A DNA stretch of 64,000 nt. It comes from an uncultured beta proteobacterium (GTDB lineage Bacteria > Pseudomonadota > Gammaproteobacteria > Burkholderiales > Burkholderiaceae_C). Under the pieces are notes generated by a model. The model searched no databases, was not told where the DNA came from, and saw only the letters and a list, made by a program, of their open reading frames with translations. Below are positions 28,639 through 36,383 of the stretch, piece by piece; position 1 is the stretch's first letter; each line of letters starts with the position of its first letter. The position numbers and the translations under genes were made by a program. Location: NCBI GenBank assembly GCA_903938815.1, contig CAJAES010000014.1, positions 62,001 through 126,000 on the forward strand, given 5' to 3'.

Positions 28639-29696
28639 CAGCACAGCGGCCGGTGGCCTGGCATGTTGGCCGCCAGGGGGAGGTCGCCGGGGGCATGACG
28701 CAGGTGGTGAACGGCTACCTCTCCTGGCCGTTCGAGTTCTTTGAATTGCGGGTGATCCGGTCGCGGGATGGATCGCGCGGCCCCCGCGCCTGGTGGCTCT
28801 TTCTCCGGGCGTGCCTGGCGGTTCTCACGCTGTCTGAACCTCGCAGGAACATCGTGATCGTTCACCTTTCGCAGGGGGGCTCTTTCCTGCGGGAAGGGCT
28901 GCTGCTGTGGTTGGCGCGGCGCCGCGGCTTCGGCACAGTGGCCCACCTGCACGGAAGTTCGTTCGTTGCCTTCGCTCAGCGGCGGCCCGGTCTGGTGCGA
29001 TGGGTCTTGTCTGCCGCCACCCGTGTGCTTGTTCTCAGCGAGGCGACACGGGCCGCCGTTTCAAAGCTTGTGCCGGCTTGCCGAGTGCAACTCGTGCCGA
29101 ATGCCGTCCCTCCGGGTGCCGAGCGGCCCAAGGAAAAACTCGTTGTGTTCGGCGGTGGCGTGACACGCCGCAAGGGCGTCGATGTCCTGGTCGATGCCTG
29201 GCGGCAGGTTGGCGGTAACCGCGGCTGGCAACTGGTCGTGGCAGGCCCAGTCGTCGATGCCGACGTCGTGCCTGAAAGCTTGCCGGACGCACTGTTCCCT
29301 GGCGCAACACCGCATGCTGAGTTGATGGCGTTGTTGGAGCGCTCATCCATAGCAGTGCTGCCGTCGCGCGATGAGGCGATGCCAATGTTCATCCTCGAGG
29401 CGATGGCGCGTTCCAATTGCGTCATCTCCACCGATGTCGGCAGCATCTCGTTTGTGCTTCGTGAGGGCCGGGGCGTCGTTCTGCCTGCGGGGGATTCGGC
29501 CGCGTTGGCAGCGGCGCTGCGGCGTGCCATGGACGACGCAGCGTGGCGCGCCGCTGTCGCTCAGACGGGGCGCGTGGCGTTCGACGGGGAGTTTTCAGCC
29601 AAGGCGGTTTACCCTCGCGTGGAAGAGATCTGGCGCAAGGTGTTGGCACATCCTGCCCCGCAGGGCGAGCCGTCCAAGCTTCAAAGGGGTACTTGA
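28635..29696 (+). CDS. GT4-type glycosyltransferase
   Basis: A 353-residue glycosyltransferase. The N-domain opens with WHVGRQGEVAGGMTQVVNGY. The C-domain has VFGGGVTRRKGVDVLVDAWR and the donor-site motif PSRDEAMPMFILEAMARSN followed by VISTDVGSISFVL. The GTG at 28635 overlaps the upstream stop as GTGA, which decides the start. Donor sugar is unknown. Confidence 0.88.
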   Translation: MTAQRPVAWHVGRQGEVAGGMTQVVNGYLSWPFEFFELRVIRSRDGSRGPRAWWLFLRACLAVLTLSEPRRNIVIVHLSQGGSFLREGLLLWLARRRGFGTVAHLHGSSFVAFAQRRPGLVRWVLSAATRVLVLSEATRAAVSKLVPACRVQLVPNAVPPGAERPKEKLVVFGGGVTRRKGVDVLVDAWRQVGGNRGWQLVVAGPVVDADVVPESLPDALFPGATPHAELMALLERSSIAVLPSRDEAMPMFILEAMARSNCVISTDVGSISFVLREGRGVVLPAGDSAALAAALRRAMDDAAWRAAVAQTGRVAFDGEFSAKAVYPRVEEIWRKVLAHPAPQGEPSKLQRGT

Positions 29697-30139
29697 TGAC
29701 GCGCGTGCTGGCGGTGGCGTCGGGCGGCGGGCACTGGGTACAGTTGCTTCGGTTGCGCCCGGCTTTCGAGGGCGCGCAGGTGACGTGGCTGACGACCGAG
29801 GCGGAGTACGCCCGCGAGGTGGAGGGGCCGTTGCACGTCGTGCGCGATGCCAACCTCTGGAACAAGACGGCGCTGCTCCTGATGTTTCTGCAGGTCGCAT
29901 GGCGAATGGTCCTCTTGCGGCCGGATGTGGTCATCACAACGGGTGCTGCGCCGGGTTTTGCGGCTGTGGTGTTCGGGCGTCTCCTGGGTGCCCGCACCAT
30001 CTGGGTGGACAGCATCGCCAACTCCGAAACCCTGTCGACTTCGGGCATCAAGGTGGGTCGTTGGGCGCATGTGTGGTTGACACAGTGGGAGCACCTGGCC
30101 AAGCCTGATGGCCCGCAGTACTGGGGGGCGGTGCTGTGA
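29696..30139 (+). CDS. Alg14/PssD-type glycosyltransferase subunit
   Basis: A 147-residue membrane-anchoring subunit. The N-terminal VLAVASGGGHWVQLLRLRPA is the Alg14/PssD signature. Then VVITTGAAPGFAAVVFGRLL and ARTIWVDSIANSETLSTSGI follow. In rhizobia PssD/PssE form a two-part glucuronosyltransferase, so with ugd in the locus a UDP-GlcA donor is plausible (inference). Start ATG 29696 shares one base with the upstream stop (TGATG); it overlaps the next gene by GTGA. Confidence 0.9.
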   Translation: MTRVLAVASGGGHWVQLLRLRPAFEGAQVTWLTTEAEYAREVEGPLHVVRDANLWNKTALLLMFLQVAWRMVLLRPDVVITTGAAPGFAAVVFGRLLGARTIWVDSIANSETLSTSGIKVGRWAHVWLTQWEHLAKPDGPQYWGAVL

Positions 30140-30621
30140 TTTTCATTACTGTAGGGACTCAACTCCCGTTCGATCGGCTCGTCTCTGCTGTCGATGCCTG
30201 GGCACGTGATCACCCTGATCTGAAATTCTTTGCGCAGGTTGGGCCCACCGCCAACCCGCCGACGAACCTGCCCTGGGTGTCCTTCGTGCCACCTTCGCGC
30301 GCCGATCACCTCATCCGCCAGGCCACCTTGATCGTCGCGCACGCCGGCATGGGCTCCGTTCTCACAGCGCTCCGGTATCACCGCCCGATCCTCATCATGC
30401 CCCGCCTGGCGGCCCTGGGTGAGCATCGCAATGACCATCAACTCGCCACTGCGCGGTGGCTGAGTACCAGGCCAGGTGTTGCCGTGGCATGGGACGAAAC
30501 CGAGGTCGCCGGGATGCTGGACAAGCGGCAGTTGCTCACCGCCGGGCCTCAATTGCCAGAGACTGCCAGCGGCCCGCTCGTCGATCGCCTGAAACGGGTG
30601 GTCCAGGGGCTACCACCGTGA
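30136..30621 (+). CDS. Alg13/PssE-type catalytic glycosyltransferase subunit
   Basis: A 161-residue GT28 C-terminal-domain protein: MIFITVGTQLPFDRLVSAVD, then LIVAHAGMGSVLTALRYHRP, the nucleotide-sugar site. It is the soluble half that docks on the Alg14-type partner upstream. The GTG at 30136 overlaps the partner stop (GTGA), consistent with 1:1 synthesis. Confidence 0.9.
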   Translation: MIFITVGTQLPFDRLVSAVDAWARDHPDLKFFAQVGPTANPPTNLPWVSFVPPSRADHLIRQATLIVAHAGMGSVLTALRYHRPILIMPRLAALGEHRNDHQLATARWLSTRPGVAVAWDETEVAGMLDKRQLLTAGPQLPETASGPLVDRLKRVVQGLPP

Positions 30622-31610
30622 TGTGGCGCTTGGCGCTAGTGCTCGCACTTGGCTTTGCCGTTGCGTGCGCCGCTGTCGCAGGTGATCGCCTGAAGATGGA
30701 CTTCGAGAACGGTGTTGCCGTGGAGGACGAAGCCACCGGGCGCAAGGCGGTGATGCTGCGGGACGGGAAGCCCTTGCCAGCCGGGCGAGCCGCGCTGCCC
30801 GGTCCCAGCCTGGCGAATCCAGAGATTCAGTATGAAGGCGGTACGGCCGCGCAACGAAGCGCGCGTGTCGTGGTCGATCCGGTTCGCGCTGGCAACCGGA
30901 TGATGGAGTTCAGAGTCAACGAGCCGAACGTCAGGTCGTCGGGAACCGACACCGGAAAATCCCGCGTCCAGATGAACCTCTACGGCAACGAGGGCGCGCA
31001 GGAGGTCTATCTCTCGGTTCGGATGTTCGTCTTTCCGGAGATGGACGCGCTGCGCCGGTTTCCCCGACCGTTCCAGTGGCTCACGATCTCGGAGTGGTGG
31101 AACGATGCCCCCTGGACCGGCGAGGCCCACCCTTTCCGGATCACCGTCAATCTGCAGAAGACCGAACCCGACCCACAGGCCCCGCTTCGCTTTGCAGTCG
31201 AAGCTCAGGCGATGCGGCCCGGGCGGTCCGACTTTGCCGGCGCCGATCTTTGGAAAGCTGTGGACAGCCAGGGTTCGGTGCCGATCGGGCAATGGATGCG
31301 GCTGGACTACTACTTCCGCGAAGGGGATGCGGTGAGCGGTCGATTTGCATTGGCCATCACGCCAGACGGTGGTGCGCGGCGCGTTGTGTTCGATGAGCGC
31401 CGCCAAACCCATCATCCAGATGCGCTGCGTCTGGACGGTCTGAGACACCTGAATCCGATCAAGCTGTACACGAGCGCGCCCTTGACCGAGCACATGCACT
31501 CACAGGGGGCCGCGCTGAGGCTGGGGTGGGATGACATGACCGTGCAGGCGTGCAGCAAGCCCGTCCCTGGCCTGCGCTCCGGCTGTGAAGCCGCGTGGGA
31601 GTCCGGCTGA
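30621..31610 (+). CDS. Secreted jelly-roll protein, polysaccharide-lyase-like (paralog 1)
   Basis: A 329-residue protein with a signal peptide (MWRLALVLALGFAVACAAVA) and a single beta-rich domain. It shares with the downstream lipoprotein the motif WLTISEWWN-x3-WTG-x2-HPFRITVN. A KLYT-x(n)-GAALRLGWDDM block near the end is shared too. The fold resembles concanavalin-like/heparin-lyase domains. An EPS-cleaving or EPS-binding role is inferred from its place at the end of the EPS operon; no catalytic residues can be assigned. Start ATG 30621 shares one base with the PssE-type stop. Confidence 0.75.
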   Translation: MWRLALVLALGFAVACAAVAGDRLKMDFENGVAVEDEATGRKAVMLRDGKPLPAGRAALPGPSLANPEIQYEGGTAAQRSARVVVDPVRAGNRMMEFRVNEPNVRSSGTDTGKSRVQMNLYGNEGAQEVYLSVRMFVFPEMDALRRFPRPFQWLTISEWWNDAPWTGEAHPFRITVNLQKTEPDPQAPLRFAVEAQAMRPGRSDFAGADLWKAVDSQGSVPIGQWMRLDYYFREGDAVSGRFALAITPDGGARRVVFDERRQTHHPDALRLDGLRHLNPIKLYTSAPLTEHMHSQGAALRLGWDDMTVQACSKPVPGLRSGCEAAWESG

Positions 31611-31759
31611 ACCTCGGTTGACCCATTCGCTGCTATGCGAGGGTGCGTTCTGGCCGTGAGCATGTCCTCACTCTTGGTTGCAAGAACCTTGGGTTTCGGT
31701 CTCACGTAGCGGGGCGCATCGTCCGATAGACAAGGAGATCCCTGACTCCATGGGCCTCC

Positions 31760-32977
31760 ATGTCTTTGCTTCCTCGCAACCATCTGCATTGGGTTCCCGC
31801 GACCGTGCTTGCCTGCATTGCGCTGTCGGCATGCGGAGGCGGCGGTAGCGACGACACCACGCCCAGTCCGGTTGCGACGAGCGCGAGTGCGCCGTTGGGT
31901 GCGGCGGCACCGACCGCTCCGACCGCTCCGACGGTACGTGCAACTGATGGGCCGGCGCCGGTTGAGGTTCCTCTCAGCGAGCCCGCGCCTGTGACAGAGC
32001 CAGAGCGGGCTCCTGCACCCGTGCCCGTGCCAGGCCCGGCCCCCGGGCTTCTCACCGCATTCGATGGCACGGAGTCCCTGCAGGGCACTCCAGACGGCCA
32101 GTCTGAGCGACTTCTAGGCGTGCAACCGACGCCGCTGCTGTCTGGCCCAGTGCCCGTCTCCGCGCCTGATATCGATCCAGGCGGCATGACGATTCAGTAC
32201 CAGGGTGGCACCGATGCCGAACGCTGGGCGCGGATCATCGAAGAGCCCGGCGTGCCCGGCAACCGCGTGCTCGCCTTCAAGCTGATGTCCGCGAACGTGC
32301 CTAACGCAGCCGGCATTGCCGACAAGGGCCGGGTCCAGCTCAACGCCTATGACGTCAATCAGATCCGCGCGAAAGAGGTGCGTTTCAAGACCCGCGTCTT
32401 CCTGACCCCCGACTTCGCGCTTCTGAGGCAGATGCCTGCGGCACTGTCCTGGCTCACGATCTCGGAGTGGTGGAACAACCCCACCTGGACGGGGCAGGAC
32501 CATCCCTTTCGCATCACCGTCAATGTCGTGAAGCCTTCGTCCGCGCCGGGGTCTGCGCTGAACTTCAGCGTCAAGGCGCAGACTGCGGACCCTTCGACGC
32601 TGGAGTGGCATGCGGCGCTCTGGACCGAGGTGAACAGCGCCATTCAGGTGCCGGTCGGGCAATGGGTGACTCTGGAGTACGCGTTCCTTGAAGGCGATGC
32701 GTCCACGGGCCGGTTCTATCTCGCCATGACGCCGGATGGCGGGGTCAGGCAGGTGATCTTCGACGTTCGCAACTTCACCCACCATCCGCAGGATCCGGCG
32801 CCGGACGGCATCACGCACATCAATCCGGCCAAGCTCTACACGGCGAAGTCGACGATCGACTTCGTCACGCAACGGGGCGGTGCGCTGCAGGTGTTCTGGG
32901 ACGACATGAGTTTTCGTCTGTGCCGGGAGCGAAGCGACGAGAACACATCCGCCTGCGCACCGTTGAGCTTCGACTGA
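31760..32977 (+). CDS. Jelly-roll lipoprotein, polysaccharide-lyase-like (paralog 2)
   Basis: A 405-residue lipoprotein: signal peptide with lipobox LSAC at about residue 24 and a GGGGS start. A Pro/Ala-rich linker (about 30-105) precedes the jelly-roll domain. That domain is clearly related to the upstream gene (WLTISEWWNNPTWTGQDHPF; HINPAKLYTAKSTIDFV; ALQVFWDDMSF). Thus one paralog is secreted free and one is membrane-anchored. The 149-nt gap ahead may hold its own promoter. Function is unknown; an EPS lyase or EPS-binding role is inferred. Confidence 0.78.
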   Translation: MSLLPRNHLHWVPATVLACIALSACGGGGSDDTTPSPVATSASAPLGAAAPTAPTAPTVRATDGPAPVEVPLSEPAPVTEPERAPAPVPVPGPAPGLLTAFDGTESLQGTPDGQSERLLGVQPTPLLSGPVPVSAPDIDPGGMTIQYQGGTDAERWARIIEEPGVPGNRVLAFKLMSANVPNAAGIADKGRVQLNAYDVNQIRAKEVRFKTRVFLTPDFALLRQMPAALSWLTISEWWNNPTWTGQDHPFRITVNVVKPSSAPGSALNFSVKAQTADPSTLEWHAALWTEVNSAIQVPVGQWVTLEYAFLEGDASTGRFYLAMTPDGGVRQVIFDVRNFTHHPQDPAPDGITHINPAKLYTAKSTIDFVTQRGGALQVFWDDMSFRLCRERSDENTSACAPLSFD

Positions 32978-33163
32978 TTGGCTGTAGCGTTCGCGGGAGA
33001 CGCCCCATCGAGTCGAGTGCGGCGAACGTCGGCCATGTGGTGCGCAGCGTGCCGTCGCTGGGTGTTGTCAACCGCTCAGCATCGAGACGGCGTGTCCGGA
33101 TCAGCCGGCAGTGCCCGGGCGCGTAGCCACTCGATTCACTGCTCCGGTCAGCGACGGAAAGGC
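32978..33163. other. Non-coding gap, nothing recognised
   Basis: These 186 nt follow the lipoprotein gene. I find no gene, terminator hairpin or repeat in them. The HepT remnant begins immediately to the right. Confidence 0.4.
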
Positions 33164-33370
33164 CTATCCCACGACCAGCCAGTCGGCCCCCAGGTCAACG
33201 TCCGTGTGACCTGGCACGATCAGGTCGCGAAACCCGGCAAGTTCAAGACATGGGGTCTCCGACTTTGTGCCATTGATTTCGCTCGACAGGCGCTGGCTTG
33301 ATTCGGCCAAGGTCTGCAGATTGCGAATCACCGCGTCCTGCACCAATCGCGCCCCATCGAATCAGGACAA
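33164..33370 (-). pseudogene. Decayed HepT-like (DUF86) RNase toxin remnant
   Basis: The leftward frame reads FDGARLVQDAVIRNLQTLAE and SSQRLSSEI, then LAGFRDLIVPG and DVDLGADW. This matches the C-terminal half of HepT, the HEPN toxin of MntA/HepT systems. An in-frame TGA lies just upstream of the phenylalanine, so the N-terminal half is missing. The R-x4-H active site (RNVLVH in intact copies) is RDLIVP here, so the His is lost. No MntA nucleotidyltransferase remains nearby. It is a relic of a toxin-antitoxin pair. Confidence 0.7.
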
Positions 33371-33450
33371 GGCGGCGGAGCAAATGCCCGTGCCATGCCG
33401 TTCAGAGGCCTTCATGAGCTCCGTGCCCTGCGCATTGCGCGCTTGCCGGC

Positions 33451-34110
33451 TCAAAACCGATAGCTGACACCCAGGTTGAGCGATACAGGTTGGTACTTCG
33501 GCTCGCCGCTCAGCATGGTGCCAGTTGTAGTGGCCTTGAAGGTGCCACTGCTCATCCGGCTCCAGCGCACATCGCCGCTCAGACTCCAGCGGGATGACAG
33601 GCTGTACTCGCCTCCCGCGATGGCTTGCACAGCCACGCCGCCTTTGCGCGAATACTCTTGCTCTGTCCCGTCCCGGTCGACGTCGATGTCCAGCCCGATG
33701 ACGTAACCCAGGCCCGCGCCGATGAACGGGCGCACCGTGCCCCAGGCAGGGAATCGGTAGTACCCGTTCAAGAAGACCACCTCCGAGAAGACGTTGCCAT
33801 CCACGGCGACACCGCCTACGCGCTTGAGAAAGTTGCCACGCTCGTCCAGCGCCAACTCGACGGCCCACCCGTTGCCGAAGCGCTGCCCCACGGCGGCACC
33901 GAAGCCGATACCCTTGCCAAAGGCGACCTTGCCGCCCACAGCAGGGCCCGTTGCGCGGGACTCCGAAAAACTTGTCGACGCCATGGCGCTGGCGCCTCCG
34001 TAGACGCCGGCGTAGAAACCGGGCGCGTCCTGGGCGGCGGCCGATAACGGCGCCAGCAGCACGACGGCTGTGATGCTGGTGATGTAGCGCTGGTTGATAG
34101 GCTGGTTCAT
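33451..34110 (-). CDS. Outer-membrane beta-barrel protein
   Basis: A 219-residue protein: signal peptide (ITAVVLLAPLSAAAQ), then alternating amphipathic strands (PGFYAGVYGGASAMASTSF; FIGAGLGYVIGLDIDVD). The C-terminal strand ends in Phe (LNLGVSYRF), as needed for Bam-dependent insertion. Glycine/aromatic-rich turns match small eight-stranded Omp families. The ATG at 34110 is used because it begins the signal peptide; the frame is open further upstream without a signal. No EPS link is shown. Confidence 0.8.
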   Translation of the reverse strand: MNQPINQRYITSITAVVLLAPLSAAAQDAPGFYAGVYGGASAMASTSFSESRATGPAVGGKVAFGKGIGFGAAVGQRFGNGWAVELALDERGNFLKRVGGVAVDGNVFSEVVFLNGYYRFPAWGTVRPFIGAGLGYVIGLDIDVDRDGTEQEYSRKGGVAVQAIAGGEYSLSSRWSLSGDVRWSRMSSGTFKATTTGTMLSGEPKYQPVSLNLGVSYRF

Positions 34111-34583
34111 GGGGGTCCCTGAGCAGAGAAAGTCCAGATCGATACGCGAAGAGACTGTACCGTTTCTTTTTTGAACTTGAGAGTAATATGTCGCTGCTGA
34201 CACGGCCATCAAGAAGGCGGTGCGCATGCGCAAGGGTGCTGACACACTCGTCCTCACCAGCAGATGCCCCATTGGCCATCCCATCGGGTGGCGAGGATGC
34301 TGCCGCCCGTCAATGACGGTTGATGGCCGGATGACCCGACCATCGACAACCTCGGCTTGATGGCCGTCCCTGTCCCCCAGACGGCTCCGGGCTCCGGCCT
34401 GGCGTATCGGCCACGAACTGCACATTCAGTGGTGCGGTGTCACCGATGAATGGGCGCGGCCCTCGTTGGCGCAGCTCCGACGAGCCAGTCTTCTGCAGGC
34501 AGTTTGCGATTGCTCAAGGGCCAGCGAGCGCCTTGATCCACAGTGAACAAGAGCACTGACATCGGAACTTCGGAGAGATCAGG
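34111..34583. other. 473-nt intergenic region without clear genes
   Basis: It contains the promoter region of the leftward beta-barrel gene (AT-rich stretch at about 34155-34190) and a 12-bp palindrome TGCGCATGCGCA (34221-34232). I see no convincing coding sequence, tRNA or terminator. Confidence 0.5.
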
Positions 34584-35081
34584 ATGACGCAATTCAATTG
34601 GAAACGGCGGCAGTCGGCGGCGTGGGCCTTGGTGCTTGCCCTGGGCACGATGGCGGGCCTTGCGCCCGCCCATGCCGAGGAACTGAGCTGGCGCCAGACC
34701 AGCATTCGCACCGAATTGCAAGGCATGAGCTACGTGCGGCGCGGCGTCGCGATGTTCGCCAACGGTGAGCCCGCGACGCTGACCTTCCGGGGCACGGCCA
34801 AGCCGCCCGAGGGTGGTCGCCAGGACTTCAGTGGACGCATGCTGATGCGCTTCGAGGACGGCTCGACCTTCACGTTCGACATGCAGGGTGTCACGCAGTT
34901 CGGCCCCGCCGGCGCTGCGCCCACCATGTCGGCGACGGGAAGGCTGGTCGAAGGAACGGGCCGGTACGCAGGGATCAGCGGCACGATCGAGTTCAAGGGC
35001 CGCGGCATGGATCTCATGGCCGAGGGCAATCTGGGCGACATCTTCGCCACCGGCCGCGCCACCTATGCCCTGAACAAGTAA
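34584..35081 (+). CDS. Secreted protein, allene-oxide-cyclase-barrel-like, unknown function
   Basis: A 165-residue protein with a signal peptide ending near AHA (residue 31). The beta-rich body has the G-x-GRYAGISGTIEFKGRG turn and LTFRGTAKPPEGGRQDFSG strand pattern seen in small lipocalin-like or AOC-barrel proteins. I do not recognise a specific family or function. GGAGAG lies about 10 nt before the ATG. Confidence 0.65.
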   Translation: MTQFNWKRRQSAAWALVLALGTMAGLAPAHAEELSWRQTSIRTELQGMSYVRRGVAMFANGEPATLTFRGTAKPPEGGRQDFSGRMLMRFEDGSTFTFDMQGVTQFGPAGAAPTMSATGRLVEGTGRYAGISGTIEFKGRGMDLMAEGNLGDIFATGRATYALNK

Positions 35082-35134
35082 CCCCGCAGCGGGACGGCGC
35101 ACGCTTGTGCGTGCCAACCGGCTCTGCCTGCATG

Positions 35135-36100
35135 TCAGCGGCCCGGTTTGCCTGACGACCAACCCCATTGGTCCATCAGCCGCTGGTCGCGTGCACTCTC
35201 CGCCTCGATCGAATCCCGCGGCAGTTGCCTCAGGCAGTCTTCCATGGCCTGAGGGTCTGGCTTCTCGATCGGCTTGCCCTGCGGCTGCGGGCGTTCCGAC
35301 TTGCCATCCCAGACGAACGGATTGCCGAATGCCGGCGGTTCGGGCAGGCAATCGTCCCCGTAGAGCGGGGGGCCATCGGCTGAGTACGGTGTGAACGCGA
35401 TGGTCTTCTCGAAGACCAGTGGCTTGCCTGTCGGCGTGGGCGGCCATTGCGGCATGCCGTTGATGGCCAGGCGGGCCAGTCGCTCTGCCACAGGTGATGT
35501 GGACCACAGCGTGTCGAGCCGGGCCAAGGTGCCATCGGGCGCGATCTCGACCCGGAACCGCACCACGCCCTGGTCGGGGCCTTCGACGGCGGTGCCCATC
35601 ATGCTGCGGACCTGCTGCCCCCAGGTGTGGCGGTAGCCCTTGCTGTTCTTGAGCGTGTACTTGCCTGCAAAGGCCCACTCTTCTGCCGTCGGCGCAGGAG
35701 GTGCCGCCATCGACGCCGGTGGTCGCGGCACGGCTGGCTCCACCGCCGGCCTGATTTCGGGCACCGGTACGGAAGGTGGCGGCACCGCAGCTGCTTGCGC
35801 CTTGAGGGCTGGAGGCTCGGGTTCCGGCGTGACTGTCTGCGGCTCGGGCGGCCGCAGGTACAACACAGTGTCCTTGGGCTCGCGTGACGGCCTGTCCGGT
35901 TTTCCCGTCAGTGTGAACAGCTGGGTGAACGCCAAGGTCAGGACCAGTGCGTGCAGCCCCAGGGCCATGGCCAGCCCGAGGAAGGGCCTGCCGCCTGGGT
36001 AGCGCTTGGCGTGGGTTTGCATGCCGCCCGGCGCCATCAACCCGTTGAATCCGCCGTCTGGCGGACGCAGGTTGTCGCAGGCATCCCGGCGCAGCGTCAT
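35135..36100 (-). CDS. TonB-like periplasm-spanning protein
   Basis: A 321-residue protein: short cytoplasmic N-terminus, one transmembrane helix (FLGLAMALGLHALVLTLAF), and a Pro/Glu/Ala-rich stretch (about 95-155). A C-terminal TonB-type domain follows (VVRFRVEIAPDGTLARLDTL; LARLAINGMPQWPPTPTGKP). The tail beyond it is extra. No exbB/exbD are nearby, so its partner is unclear. The ATG at 36100 overlaps the upstream short rhodanese stop (ATGA) and is preferred; in-frame ATGs at 36037 and 36022 are alternatives. Confidence 0.72.
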   Translation of the reverse strand: MTLRRDACDNLRPPDGGFNGLMAPGGMQTHAKRYPGGRPFLGLAMALGLHALVLTLAFTQLFTLTGKPDRPSREPKDTVLYLRPPEPQTVTPEPEPPALKAQAAAVPPPSVPVPEIRPAVEPAVPRPPASMAAPPAPTAEEWAFAGKYTLKNSKGYRHTWGQQVRSMMGTAVEGPDQGVVRFRVEIAPDGTLARLDTLWSTSPVAERLARLAINGMPQWPPTPTGKPLVFEKTIAFTPYSADGPPLYGDDCLPEPPAFGNPFVWDGKSERPQPQGKPIEKPDPQAMEDCLRQLPRDSIEAESARDQRLMDQWGWSSGKPGR

Positions 36101-36306
36101 GGCCGGCAGGACGGGCGCTTCACCGGCAGTCCCGCCGCCTGCCACTCGCTGATGCCATCGACGGTCTTGCGCGCCCGGAAGCCGCGCTTCTTGAGCAGCG
36201 CCACGGCTTCATCGGACATCAGGCAGAACGGCCCGCGGCAGCAGGCGACGATCTCGACATCCTTCGGCAGCTCCGCCAGCCGGTGGGCAAGTTCGGCCAG
36301 CGTCAT
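36097..36306 (-). CDS. Short rhodanese-domain protein, possibly a truncated ArsR-rhodanese fusion
   Basis: A 69-residue protein holding only the C-terminal half of a rhodanese domain. It has the active-site loop VACCRGPFCLMSDEAVALLK and the trailing FRARKTVDGISEWQAAGLPV. That loop style is typical of rhodanese domains fused behind ArsR regulators. The N-terminal half of the domain (the usual DVR-x-AEEY part) is missing, so it may be a fragment, yet it is coupled to the TonB-like gene by ATGA. Start ATG 36306. Confidence 0.55.
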   Translation of the reverse strand: MTLAELAHRLAELPKDVEIVACCRGPFCLMSDEAVALLKKRGFRARKTVDGISEWQAAGLPVKRPSCRP

Positions 36307-36356
36307 GGAGCGCGCCAAGCGGAGGGGCGGTGCGCCAGCGCTTTGGCTGATGATCC

Positions 36357-36383
36357 GTTGGCCCTCACGCCGTGAGGGCCAAC
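36357..36383 (-). terminator. 12-bp stem-loop over the HD-CBS-HEPN stop codon
   Basis: GTTGGCCCTCAC-GCC-GTGAGGGCCAAC, perfect 12-bp stem. The leftward gene's TGA (36367-36365) is inside the left arm. No T-run follows, so it may shield the 3' end or terminate weakly. Confidence 0.5.

Noticed and set aside
34440..34560. Transposase or gene remnant in the 34.1-34.6 kb gap
   Set aside because: A short leftward frame (LLFTVDQGARWPLSNRKLPA) looks protein-like, but I recognise no family and see no terminal repeats.
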